DNA from: an uncultured Prevotella sp.
Lineage (GTDB): Bacteria; Bacteroidota; Bacteroidia; Bacteroidales; Bacteroidaceae
Assembly: GCA_900550035.1 (NCBI GenBank)
Contig: URQS01000073.1
Coordinates: forward strand, 1 to 14,622
Direction of reading: 5' to 3'
DNA: 14,622 bases
Within the stretch, counting starts at the first letter, position 1; each line of letters opens with the position of its first letter. The notes beneath the pieces are model-generated. The model made no database searches. It was not told the DNA's origin and worked only from the letters and a program-made list of their open reading frames with translations. Shown here piece after piece: positions 6,324 to 13,797 of this stretch. Both the position numbers and the translations under genes were made by a program.

Positions 6324-8693
6324 ATGATAAAGTCAGCAACAAGACTCATACTGGTCGTCGCACTATTACTGACAACGGCAGTCGGCAAGACTGTGGCGCA
6401 GATAGACAATAGAAACGGTAACCAGTTTGATCAATTCGGCCAGATGTCGCCCGACGGCACAGCCAGCCAAAGATCGAGCCGCAATATGGCCGACTCGCTC
6501 GGTACAGACAAGGAGATTCCAAAGGGCATAAAGGTATGGACTGTCGACCAAAGATTTGGCGACCGCCGTACGGCTGAGGTGGACACAATGTCGTACATGT
6601 ATCCGAATACAATTTTCACCACCGGACTGCGTGGCGAACACAATACCACCGGAAACCTTGGAGCACCACGAATCAACCGTATCTTCATAAACAGAGCAGA
6701 GACCGACCAGTTTCTGTTCACACAACCATACGACTATGTAGTATCGCCGGTTGACCAGTTTCACTTCACAAACACCCTTTCACCACTCACCAATCTGGAC
6801 TACAACACAGCAGGCGACCGCACCAACGGTGAAGACCGATTCAAAGCCAAATTTGCTGTAAATGCCGGCAAACGACTTGGCGTTGGTTTTAACATCGACT
6901 ATCTATACGGCCGTGGTTACTATTCTAACCAAAGTACATCACACTTCAAATACCTGATGTACGGTTCATACATTGGCGACCGATACCAAGCTCACCTCAT
7001 ATTCTCAACTCTCAATCAGAAAGTCACTGAGAATGGCGGTATTACCAATGACGAATACATCAAGCATCCGGAGAGTTTCAACGACGACTATGCCACCAAC
7101 GAAATTCCAACTGTACTTGAGCGCAACTGGAACCGCAACAACAATACGCATATATTCCTGACCCATCGCTATAGTCTCGGCTTCAGCAGAAAGGTGAAGA
7201 TGAGCGACGAGGAAATCGAAGCGCGTAAGTTTGCCATGGCTTCACAAAAGGAGAACAAGGAACAGAAGGACATGGAAGAGGCACGCCGCAAAGCCAAACG
7301 CGAGGGACGCGACTTTGACGAAAAGAATTTCAAGAAGCAAACCTTTAGCGGACGACCCAGCAACGCACGAGTGGTAAATACTAACATTCCAACAGACTCG
7401 ACAGCAACAAAAGCTCCGTCTGAGCGAATTGCAGTAAACGGTAAGGCTGCAGCCGACAGCTTGAATGCTCTTGCAGCCAAGGCTGCACAAGATACAATGT
7501 GGCTGAAAAGCGAATACGTTCCAGTGACAAGCTTCATACATACTATGAAATTTGACACCTACAGTCGCATCTATCAGGCATACGAAACTCCACAAGATTT
7601 CTATGCTGAAACGTACAAAACAGCAGGATGTTATTCGGGCGACTCCATCTACGACAAGACAACACACTATCGTCTGCAAAACACGTTTGCCATATCGTTG
7701 CTCGAAGGATTCAACAAATGGGCCAAAGCAGGATTGAAAGCTTTCGTGACATCCGACTTGCGACATTTCACTCTGCCAACCGAAACAGAAGCAGCAAAGG
7801 CGTATGACGAGCATAACCTCAGTATAGGCGCACAGCTGATAAAGTCGCAAGGCAAGACATTGCATTACGATGCTACTGCCGAGACATGGATTACGGGCAA
7901 AGATGCCGGACAAATTAAGATTGATGCAAATGCAGACGTTAACTTCAAACTGTTTGGCGACACGGTACGCTTGCAGGCAAGTGGCTTCTTCCACCGACTG
8001 AACCCTTCATTCTACTATCGTCACTACCACTCAAAGCACTTCTGGTGGGACAACGACGATATGTCGAAGATAACCCACACTCGTGTAGAAGGAAAATTCA
8101 GTTATGAAAAGACAAATACAACCATTCGTGTTGCATTCGACAACATAAAGAACCATACGTTCTTTGCAATGGGATATAACATAACAGACGACTTCGGACG
8201 CACCGGAAACACGCTCAGCGTGGAGCAGAAAAGCGGAGCAATAAGTCTGTTAACACTCGAACTGCAGCAAAAACTGAAACTCGGACCGCTGCATTGGGAC
8301 AACGTCATCACATACCAAAAGTCGTCGGACGATGCATCACTGCCAGTACCCGACATTAACATATACACCAATCTGTTCTTGAGATTCAAGATTGCACGTG
8401 TATTGAAATGCGACTTCGGAGCCGATGCACGATTCTTCACAAAGTACTATGCTCCCGACTACAATCCGGCACTCGGACAATATGCCGTACAGAAGGGTGA
8501 CAACCGCACAGAAGTGGGCAACTACCCTATCGTAAACGTATACGCCAACTTCCACCTGCAGCGTACTAGATTCTTCGTGATGATGAGCCACGTCAATGCA
8601 GGACAAGGATCACGCAACTACTTCCTTACACCGCACTACCCACTCAACCAACGAGTGTTCAGATTTGGTGTTAGCTGGAACTTTTTCAACTAA
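6324..8693 (+). CDS. Putative outer-membrane porin (Porin_10-like)
   Basis: A 789-residue outer-membrane beta-barrel protein. An upstream in-frame ATG at 6288 exists, but the start at 6324 yields a proper signal peptide (MIKSATRLILVVALLLTTAVGKTVAQ) and avoids overlap with the small membrane protein gene. The mature N-terminus is Q/N/D-rich. It then runs into IPKGIKVWTVDQRFGDRRTAEVDT and LGAPRINRIFINR segments typical of the Bacteroidota putative porin family (PF14121 as I recall it). From about 170 on, alternating aromatic/polar beta-strands continue to the C-terminus, ending FGVSWNFFN with the usual terminal aromatic. An unusual hydrophilic stretch (about 291-393) interrupts the barrel. It starts with a charged, helix-prone E/K/R region (294-338) and continues into an A/S/T/N-rich region. 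Substrate unknown. It is last in its operon and is followed by a strong terminator. Confidence 0.82.
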   Translation: MIKSATRLILVVALLLTTAVGKTVAQIDNRNGNQFDQFGQMSPDGTASQRSSRNMADSLGTDKEIPKGIKVWTVDQRFGDRRTAEVDTMSYMYPNTIFTTGLRGEHNTTGNLGAPRINRIFINRAETDQFLFTQPYDYVVSPVDQFHFTNTLSPLTNLDYNTAGDRTNGEDRFKAKFAVNAGKRLGVGFNIDYLYGRGYYSNQSTSHFKYLMYGSYIGDRYQAHLIFSTLNQKVTENGGITNDEYIKHPESFNDDYATNEIPTVLERNWNRNNNTHIFLTHRYSLGFSRKVKMSDEEIEARKFAMASQKENKEQKDMEEARRKAKREGRDFDEKNFKKQTFSGRPSNARVVNTNIPTDSTATKAPSERIAVNGKAAADSLNALAAKAAQDTMWLKSEYVPVTSFIHTMKFDTYSRIYQAYETPQDFYAETYKTAGCYSGDSIYDKTTHYRLQNTFAISLLEGFNKWAKAGLKAFVTSDLRHFTLPTETEAAKAYDEHNLSIGAQLIKSQGKTLHYDATAETWITGKDAGQIKIDANADVNFKLFGDTVRLQASGFFHRLNPSFYYRHYHSKHFWWDNDDMSKITHTRVEGKFSYEKTNTTIRVAFDNIKNHTFFAMGYNITDDFGRTGNTLSVEQKSGAISLLTLELQQKLKLGPLHWDNVITYQKSSDDASLPVPDINIYTNLFLRFKIARVLKCDFGADARFFTKYYAPDYNPALGQYAVQKGDNRTEVGNYPIVNVYANFHLQRTRFFVMMSHVNAGQGSRNYFLTPHYPLNQRVFRFGVSWNFFN

Positions 8694-8700
8694 TATTCAA

Positions 8701-8732
8701 AACAGCATAAACAAAAAACAGCATAAACAAAA
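8701..8732 (+). repeat. 16-bp perfect tandem duplication before the terminator
   Basis: The unit AACAGCATAAACAAAA occurs twice head to tail (8701-8716 and 8717-8732). The second copy supplies the A-rich outer part of the following terminator stem. It is probably a recent slippage duplication with no evident function. Confidence 0.8.
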
Positions 8733-8779
8733 AAATCCGCAATACCGATTTCTCGAGTATTGCGGATTTTTTTGTTTAT
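8723..8779. terminator. Bidirectional terminator between the porin gene and menA
   Basis: A 23-bp perfect inverted repeat (8723-8745 and 8757-8779) has an 11-nt loop. Its core is ATCCGCAATAC / GTATTGCGGAT, flanked by A7 on the left arm and T7 on the right. It gives a GC-containing hairpin with a U-tract on either strand, and sits between the convergent porin and menA stops. Confidence 0.92.
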
Positions 8780-8786
8780 AAAAACT

Positions 8787-9716
8787 TTAAAGCCAAGCAA
8801 ATAACAAGGCTACCGATACAAGCACACCGAATATAAACATGTTGCGTGCCGTCATTCCAAGCACCTTGTTGAGTTCGGCACCCTTCCTTATGCGTCGCAT
8901 CTCTGTGAAGGCTCTCAGATGGAACGGAATATAAAGCGACATTACCGACTGCATGAATTGACCATCGTGCCAATTCAGATATATGATGCCAGCAATAGCC
9001 AATATAGTACCTGCCAATCCAAGAAATATATAAAGCAGCAGTCCGCCACGCTCGCCAATACGCACTATCAAGGTGCGCTTGCCTGCACGTCGGTCGTTGT
9101 CAATGTCGCGATAGTTGTTTACTACAAGCAACGTATCGATGATGAGTCCGCAAGCAACGGAGAGCACTATCACAGGCCAAGGCATCGACATAAGAGGTGT
9201 GGGAGGAGCCACAAGCCAATAGGTCATGCACACAGGAACGAGTCCGAAAAATACAAGCACAAGCACATCGCCCAGTCCTATATACGAAAACGAAATGGTA
9301 TACAGAAAGCAGAACACCACACATGCAAAGCCTACGAGTATCATCTCCAATCCACCAAAGTAGACCAATGGCAATCCCACGGCACATGCCAGGATAGTAG
9401 TATAAAGCAAACCGCTACGCATGGCGGCAGCAGTTATCCATCCTTGTGCACACGCTCGCTTAGGTCCAAGACGTTGTTCATCGTCTGTACCCTTCATAAA
9501 GTCGAAATAATCATTGACAAAGTTGGCGTCAATCTGCATCACCAACGCAAAAAGCATACACAACACAGCCGGTACAACCCTGACACTACTGCCATACATA
9601 GCCACCGCTGCCGAAATGCCAATCATAACGGGCACAGCTGCACCTGTCAACGTCTTAGGCCGTGCAGCAAGAAACCACGCCTTGACAGAGTTTACCTTTA
9701 CATTCGATTCTATCAT
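8787..9716 (-). CDS. menA: 1,4-dihydroxy-2-naphthoate polyprenyltransferase (MenA)
   Basis: MenA attaches the polyprenyl tail to 1,4-dihydroxy-2-naphthoate in the inner membrane to give demethylmenaquinone, on the route to menaquinone for anaerobic respiration. The 309-residue product is a UbiA-superfamily protein with about eight to nine transmembrane helices. The first Asp-rich, Mg-diphosphate-binding motif is NDYFD (68-72) in NFVNDYFDFMKGTDDE. The second is NNYRDIDNDRRAGKRT (200-215). The N-terminal AWFLAARPKTLTGAAVPV (13-30) and NDYFDFMKGTD are characteristic of MenA rather than UbiA or heme O synthases. It stands alone, divergent from an HD-domain gene and convergent with the porin operon. 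Confidence 0.95.
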   Translation of the reverse strand: MIESNVKVNSVKAWFLAARPKTLTGAAVPVMIGISAAVAMYGSSVRVVPAVLCMLFALVMQIDANFVNDYFDFMKGTDDEQRLGPKRACAQGWITAAAMRSGLLYTTILACAVGLPLVYFGGLEMILVGFACVVFCFLYTISFSYIGLGDVLVLVFFGLVPVCMTYWLVAPPTPLMSMPWPVIVLSVACGLIIDTLLVVNNYRDIDNDRRAGKRTLIVRIGERGGLLLYIFLGLAGTILAIAGIIYLNWHDGQFMQSVMSLYIPFHLRAFTEMRRIRKGAELNKVLGMTARNMFIFGVLVSVALLFAWL

Positions 9717-9778
9717 CTTTATTTCATTGATTTTAAATTGAAAACTTAGATTTTATACATTTAAAAGCATCTTGTTTC

Positions 9779-9809
9779 TTGCAAAATTAACTATAATAGA
9801 TTAATTTTG
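9779..9809 (+). promoter_or_regulatory. Promoter of the HD-domain gene, overlapping the menA promoter
   Basis: TTG (9779-9781) as a -33 element is spaced 20 nt from TAATTTTG (9802-9809), an exact -7 match. Transcription would start near 9816, 20 nt before the HD-gene ATG. Both boxes lie in the perfect inverted repeat CTTGCAAAATTAA (9778-9790) / TTAATTTTGCAAG (9801-9813), so they coincide with the mirror-image elements of the menA promoter. Confidence 0.65.
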
Positions 9810-9812
9810 CAA
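9782..9812 (-). promoter_or_regulatory. Promoter of menA, overlapping the HD-gene promoter
   Basis: On the minus strand TTG (plus CAA, 9810-9812) stands 20 nt upstream of TAATTTTG (plus CAAAATTA, 9782-9789). This is the exact mirror image of the plus-strand promoter, giving a start near 9775 and a leader of about 60 nt before menA. Confidence 0.62.
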
Positions 9813-9835
9813 GTAAATCATAATATCATTCGCTC

Positions 9836-10474
9836 ATGGATACAAGAATCGTAAGCCTCGACCTTATGGAATTTGTCGAGCGCAACATATTGCCAAGATA
9901 CAATAATTTCGACAAAGCACACAACTTGAACCACGCTAATCTTGTAATAAAGAACTCGCTCGCACTCGCTCTTTCTACTGGAGCCGACATCAATATGGCA
10001 TATGCTATTGCCGCCTACCACGATCTTGGGCTTGAAGGACCACGAGCTATACACCACATATCAAGCGGAAAGATACTTATGGCAGACCGTAGACTGAGAC
10101 GATGGTTCAGCGAGGAGCAGATAAAGATAATGAAGGAAGCTGTGGAAGACCATCGTGCTTCGGCATCGCACGCCCCACGCAGCATATACGGCAAGATTGT
10201 TGCCGAAGCCGACCGTGACCTTGAGCCCGAACATATCTTCCGCCGCACAGTTCAGTATGGACTTACCCACTACCCCGAAAAGACTAAGGAAGAACATTGG
10301 GAACGCTTTCTGCAGCATATGGACCAGAAGTATTCGTCGCACGGATACATCCGCCTTTGGATGACAAACTCACCCAACGAGAAGAAGCTGAAGGAAATAC
10401 GCGACGCCCTGAACAACAAGGATGCGCTAAGAAATACATTCGAACGTATATTCAATGAAGAGAATCAAGAGTAA
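9836..10474 (+). CDS. HD-domain protein, probable metal-dependent phosphohydrolase
   Basis: A 212-residue soluble protein. The HD-superfamily metal ligands are in order: H33 (in HNLNHANLV), H62-D63 (in AAYHDLG) and D126 (in AEADRD). Additional histidines at 73-74 and 106 (VEDHR) are typical of HD phosphohydrolases acting on nucleotides or phosphorylated substrates. The C-terminal part (about 130-212) is helical and charged, with no recognised second domain. It is not a ppGpp hydrolase or cyclic-di-GMP phosphodiesterase, since neither a synthetase domain nor the HD-GYP extension is present. The substrate cannot be named. It is monocistronic, divergent from menA through superimposed promoters, and followed at once by a terminator. 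Confidence 0.85.
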   Translation: MDTRIVSLDLMEFVERNILPRYNNFDKAHNLNHANLVIKNSLALALSTGADINMAYAIAAYHDLGLEGPRAIHHISSGKILMADRRLRRWFSEEQIKIMKEAVEDHRASASHAPRSIYGKIVAEADRDLEPEHIFRRTVQYGLTHYPEKTKEEHWERFLQHMDQKYSSHGYIRLWMTNSPNEKKLKEIRDALNNKDALRNTFERIFNEENQE

Positions 10475-10475
10475 G

Positions 10476-10519
10476 AATGCGGAGGTTATGGCAAGAACAC
10501 CATAGCCTCTGCATTTTTT
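10476..10519 (+). terminator. Intrinsic terminator of the HD-domain gene
   Basis: A 16-nt arm (10476-10491, core GCGGAGGTTATGG) pairs with 10500-10515 (CCATAGCCTCTGC) across an 8-nt loop. Two G-U wobbles form only in the plus-strand RNA, and T6 (10514-10519) follows. The wobbles and the missing minus-strand U-tract indicate that it works rightward only. The convergent receptor gene ends one base beyond it. Confidence 0.82.
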
Positions 10520-10520
10520 A

Positions 10521-13079
10521 TTACAGGCGGTTCTTCTCAGTATTACCTGCACCCGTGCCCTTGTACGTGCTCTTTGCAGTATTGAAGTTGTACGACAAGG
10601 TCATACCCACGCAGCGCGTATAGCCATAACAATCTTTTGTCATTACATTACGGTTGCCATACATTGTCCAACGTTCCTTATCGGTTTTGAACAAGTCGTT
10701 GGCATAAACGCCTAATACAAGAGCGTCGTTGAGAAACGACTTAGTGAACTTCACGTCTACTTGAGCGAACTGTTTGGAATATTGAAGATCATAAAGTCGG
10801 CTTGTTTTATATCGCATATTCAGGAAAGCCTTCAGCGTAGACGTTATATTGAAACGATTGTTTAGACGGAAATTGAAGCACGGTCTGTTTGTCGGTTTGT
10901 TGATATCGAAACCGTCAATACACAAGAACGACTGTGTGTAGTCAATCTCTGCCATAGGATTATACCAACCGAAACGGGGCGAAGCCACTATCGACACATA
11001 CACGTCCTTACTATGATTGAAGTTAACATTGCGCATAAAGGTGATGTCCTTGCCTTGATAGAGCGTTGCAATCCACACCATAGGTTTGTCGATATAGTTG
11101 TAGCCGGCATTGAACGACAACCAATCGTACACCACATTCAAGTCCACATTATTTATTATACAAGGACGGATATATGGATTTCCACCCTCATAAGTATAGC
11201 GGTTGTCATACTGCACCTCATCACGCAGACTGTTATAGCTGGGTCGCTGAGTCTTGCATGTATAAGCAAGGTGCAATGCCCATTTACCACTATTCCATGA
11301 CATAGAAGCAGAAGGGAACCAATCGGAATATCTACGACTCGGCCCAGCCTGCCATTGACCAAATGAATAATAATCGGACTTTACATTCTCGTATCTCACA
11401 CCTGCATTTACCGTGATGTCGCCAAACTTCAAGCCATACTCAGCAAAGCCAGCAATGTTATGTTCCTCTATCTTTGTATTCGACGCAGCGACATATTGTT
11501 CGGCATTAGCGTATTCGCCACGAATACGTGAGGATGTAAATTCGGTGCCTACACTTAGCGTTCCCTTCCAAACGGGATAAGACAGAATGAGTTTGGCAGC
11601 AGCCATATCACTATGCTGTCTATTGCGTGTATGAACGTCGCGACTCTCAATATCTGCACTGCTCTCTTTGATTGACATCGTCCTACCTTTCTTTTTCCAG
11701 AAATAAGTAGCGTTGAAATCCACACCCAACTTGCCTATCTTACCTACATAATATGCATTAGCGTTATGTGTAGGACTAAAGCAATCACTCATATTGGCCG
11801 CTTCGTTTACGAATGCTGTTTGCTTTCCGTTTTCCATTATCTTCTGATAAGAGCCGGTCATCTCTCCTTTGCCCAAACCCGACTGATTTTCGTAGCTCAA
11901 TCCAAATGTATTGTCATCATCTATGGAATAAGCAAAGGCAGCCTTAGCTCCGGCTCCTTTTGAACGATACTTAAGCGGTGCTGCCTGTTCAATGAATATA
12001 TTCTTCGTACCATTGATTTCGTTAGACAATACATTATCCTCACCTCCGGGTGTCGTTGAACCCCATAGTTCACCAAATACTTCTACCTTATTAGTACGAT
12101 ATATTGACGACATGTATTGCGAGCCACCCCACCACTTGTTGAACATTGTAGTAGTATAGTTCTCGCCACTCCATCCTTCGCCCTGACGGCGTATTGTATT
12201 GATACGTATTACGGACTTAACCTCTGCATTATATTTAGCACCTGGTGCGGTGACAATCTCTACATTCTTTATATTATCCGACTTAAGTTGATGCAGTTCG
12301 TTAAGATCTCTCACCTGTCGATTGTTGATATAGATAAGCGGTGAACCTTTGGCAAACACATTCACCGTTCCATCCGAACTGACATCAACGCGAGGCATTT
12401 CGCGCAACACATCAGTTGCTGTACCAATCTTGTTAAGATCGGAGTGTTCTATATCAACAATCATACCCTCCTGTCCCAACTTTATGTTCTCGCGCATAGC
12501 TTTTACCTTCACGCCTTTAAGGTTTATCGTATTCTCATGCAGAACGATTGCTCCTATCATACCGGTATTGTATGAGTGGAATACGGTCTGATAGCCCACA
12601 CAACTCACCCTTACTATTGCCTTACGGGCTTTGCTGGGAATCACAAACTGACCGTTCTCGTTAGTCACACCACCATTTATCAATGAAGAGTCACCCACAT
12701 TAAGCAACGCTACATTGGCAAAATCTATCGGGCGATTATTGCTGTCAACTACGCGACCAATCATTTTTGTAGATGATTTCTGCGTGCATTCCACGAATAT
12801 ATTGTCGCCATCTATCGTCATCTTCATCGGATAGAAACCAATGATTTGCCTGATGGCATCAGGAGCGGTTCGCTTCACCACATCAGTGGTAACCGTGAAG
12901 TCCTCCAACTCATCATATATGAAATTGATGTGATAATCCTTTGTGCTCTTGGCAAGGACGATGAGAGCTTCCGACATCGAAGTGTTGCGGAAGTTGTGGG
13001 TAATGCGTTGGGCATAAGCGGAGTGAAGAGAAATGCTCATCAAGCCCACGAGCAATATAACGTATCTTAATCTTTTCAT
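10521..13079 (-). CDS. STN-domain TonB-dependent outer-membrane receptor
   Basis: An 852-residue outer-membrane protein expected to import an unknown ligand using TonB energy and to signal its presence. The signal peptide is MKRLRYVILLVGLMSISLHSAYAQ (1-24). An STN (secretin/TonB short N-terminal) domain follows at about 27-100, from HNFRNTSMSEALIVLAKST to DGDNIFVE. Next comes a carboxypeptidase-regulatory-like domain at 105-185 (GRVVDSNNRPIDFANVAL, ENGQFVI). A plug covers about 190-297 (ATDVLREMPRVDVSSDGTVNVFAKGSPLIYINNRQV, IVTAPGAKYNAE). A barrel of the OMP_b-brl_3 type runs from about 300. The last strand GMTLSYNFN is followed by a polar tail of about 20 residues. No TonB box was identified. 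It starts 1 nt after the anti-sigma stop and is the last gene of the sigma/anti-sigma operon. There is no SusD-like partner here, so a SusC role is unlikely. Confidence 0.88.
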   Translation of the reverse strand: MKRLRYVILLVGLMSISLHSAYAQRITHNFRNTSMSEALIVLAKSTKDYHINFIYDELEDFTVTTDVVKRTAPDAIRQIIGFYPMKMTIDGDNIFVECTQKSSTKMIGRVVDSNNRPIDFANVALLNVGDSSLINGGVTNENGQFVIPSKARKAIVRVSCVGYQTVFHSYNTGMIGAIVLHENTINLKGVKVKAMRENIKLGQEGMIVDIEHSDLNKIGTATDVLREMPRVDVSSDGTVNVFAKGSPLIYINNRQVRDLNELHQLKSDNIKNVEIVTAPGAKYNAEVKSVIRINTIRRQGEGWSGENYTTTMFNKWWGGSQYMSSIYRTNKVEVFGELWGSTTPGGEDNVLSNEINGTKNIFIEQAAPLKYRSKGAGAKAAFAYSIDDDNTFGLSYENQSGLGKGEMTGSYQKIMENGKQTAFVNEAANMSDCFSPTHNANAYYVGKIGKLGVDFNATYFWKKKGRTMSIKESSADIESRDVHTRNRQHSDMAAAKLILSYPVWKGTLSVGTEFTSSRIRGEYANAEQYVAASNTKIEEHNIAGFAEYGLKFGDITVNAGVRYENVKSDYYSFGQWQAGPSRRYSDWFPSASMSWNSGKWALHLAYTCKTQRPSYNSLRDEVQYDNRYTYEGGNPYIRPCIINNVDLNVVYDWLSFNAGYNYIDKPMVWIATLYQGKDITFMRNVNFNHSKDVYVSIVASPRFGWYNPMAEIDYTQSFLCIDGFDINKPTNRPCFNFRLNNRFNITSTLKAFLNMRYKTSRLYDLQYSKQFAQVDVKFTKSFLNDALVLGVYANDLFKTDKERWTMYGNRNVMTKDCYGYTRCVGMTLSYNFNTAKSTYKGTGAGNTEKNRL

Positions 13080-13080
13080 C

Positions 13081-13776
13081 TTATTCCACTATTAGGGTTT
13101 GACCTTCATGACGAATGTTCACTTTCTCGAAATGATTCATCAGTTTGATGATATCATCTATGCTCATATCCTCCTTCAGTTGAAGAAACAGACGGATATG
13201 TCGGGCCGACTCGTTCTGATAAGTCACCTTAAGATGGAAATGCTCTGATATAGGGGTCAGGATATTCTGAAGCTCAGCGTTTTCATAAACCAACGGAAAC
13301 TTGGCAATACTTGCAGAATCTGCCTTTTCTTCTATGTTAGCTTTCCGAGTGAAAGAAACCTCCAGCACAGAATCCTTGCTTGCTGCAATGAGTTCGGTAT
13401 TGTTCTGGTCTGATGTCTGACGAGAAAGCAAAGCCAGATGAATGGCTGCAAAGGCGAAGCCTGAGACAACAAGGACTGCAGCAACGGCTGCCACCTTTCT
13501 CATCGGACTCCAAAGAGAAACCGCTTTGGTACAGTTCTGCTTTTCCTCTTTCAGCTTCTTCCATTCAGCATCAACCGAAGGCATCTTCATTTCTTCATTC
13601 GACTTGTCGAAATCAAAAGCCTGTCGGGTTTCAACCATCTGCTGATAGATTTCATTCATTTCCTCATCGCCCAAAAGTTCAGCCTTCTGGGTTTCGGAAT
13701 ACTTTTCAGGATGCTCCAAGAGTTCAAGGAGCATATCCCATTTCTGAGAATCTATACTATATAATTCTTGTTTCAT
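13081..13776 (-). CDS. Short transmembrane anti-sigma factor with DUF4974-like domain
   Basis: A 231-residue membrane protein that should hold the neighbouring ECF sigma factor inactive until the receptor signals. The cytoplasmic part (1-92) is acidic and helical. One transmembrane helix follows at about 93-117 (RKVAAVAAVLVVSGFAFAAIHLALL), then a periplasmic linker (118-157). The C-terminal domain (159-231, FPLVYENAELQNILTPISEHF to IRHEGQTLIVE) resembles DUF4974, the secretin-N-like domain ending Bacteroidota FecR-type anti-sigma factors. The FecR domain that normally lies between the helix and DUF4974 is absent: only about 40 residues separate them, and the protein is roughly 100 residues shorter than a full FecR-type factor. 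No frameshift is apparent. It starts 65 nt after the sigma stop and ends 1 nt before the receptor start. Confidence 0.82.
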   Translation of the reverse strand: MKQELYSIDSQKWDMLLELLEHPEKYSETQKAELLGDEEMNEIYQQMVETRQAFDFDKSNEEMKMPSVDAEWKKLKEEKQNCTKAVSLWSPMRKVAAVAAVLVVSGFAFAAIHLALLSRQTSDQNNTELIAASKDSVLEVSFTRKANIEEKADSASIAKFPLVYENAELQNILTPISEHFHLKVTYQNESARHIRLFLQLKEDMSIDDIIKLMNHFEKVNIRHEGQTLIVE

Positions 13777-13781
13777 TTTCT

Positions 13782-13797
13782 TTTCTTCATTTTAGGG
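13782..13797 (-). repeat. 16-nt element beside the anti-sigma start (pairs with the leader)
   Basis: On the coding (minus) strand this reads CCCTAAAATGAAGAAA and ends 5 nt before the anti-sigma ATG. It is perfectly complementary, over 16 nt, to the operon leader segment at 14388-14403. It also contains a possible five-codon ORF (MKKRK, 13773-13790) whose TGA overlaps the anti-sigma ATG as ATGA. The complementarity is directly visible; a regulatory role is inference. Confidence 0.6.

Noticed and set aside
7242..7994. A 250-codon minus-strand open frame inside the porin gene
   Set aside because: It is cysteine-rich with no coherent pattern and lies opposite clear beta-strand coding sequence.
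8919..9749. A 276-codon open frame on the plus strand antisense to menA
   Set aside because: Its translation is rich in H, Y, Q, T and K with no domain pattern and lies entirely opposite menA, whose motifs are unmistakable. It is an antisense shadow.
10521..13079. Possibility that the receptor is a SusC-type glycan importer
   Set aside because: No SusD-like lipoprotein or glycoside hydrolase is adjacent, and the barrel and domain order fit the STN-containing OMP_b-brl_3 group instead.
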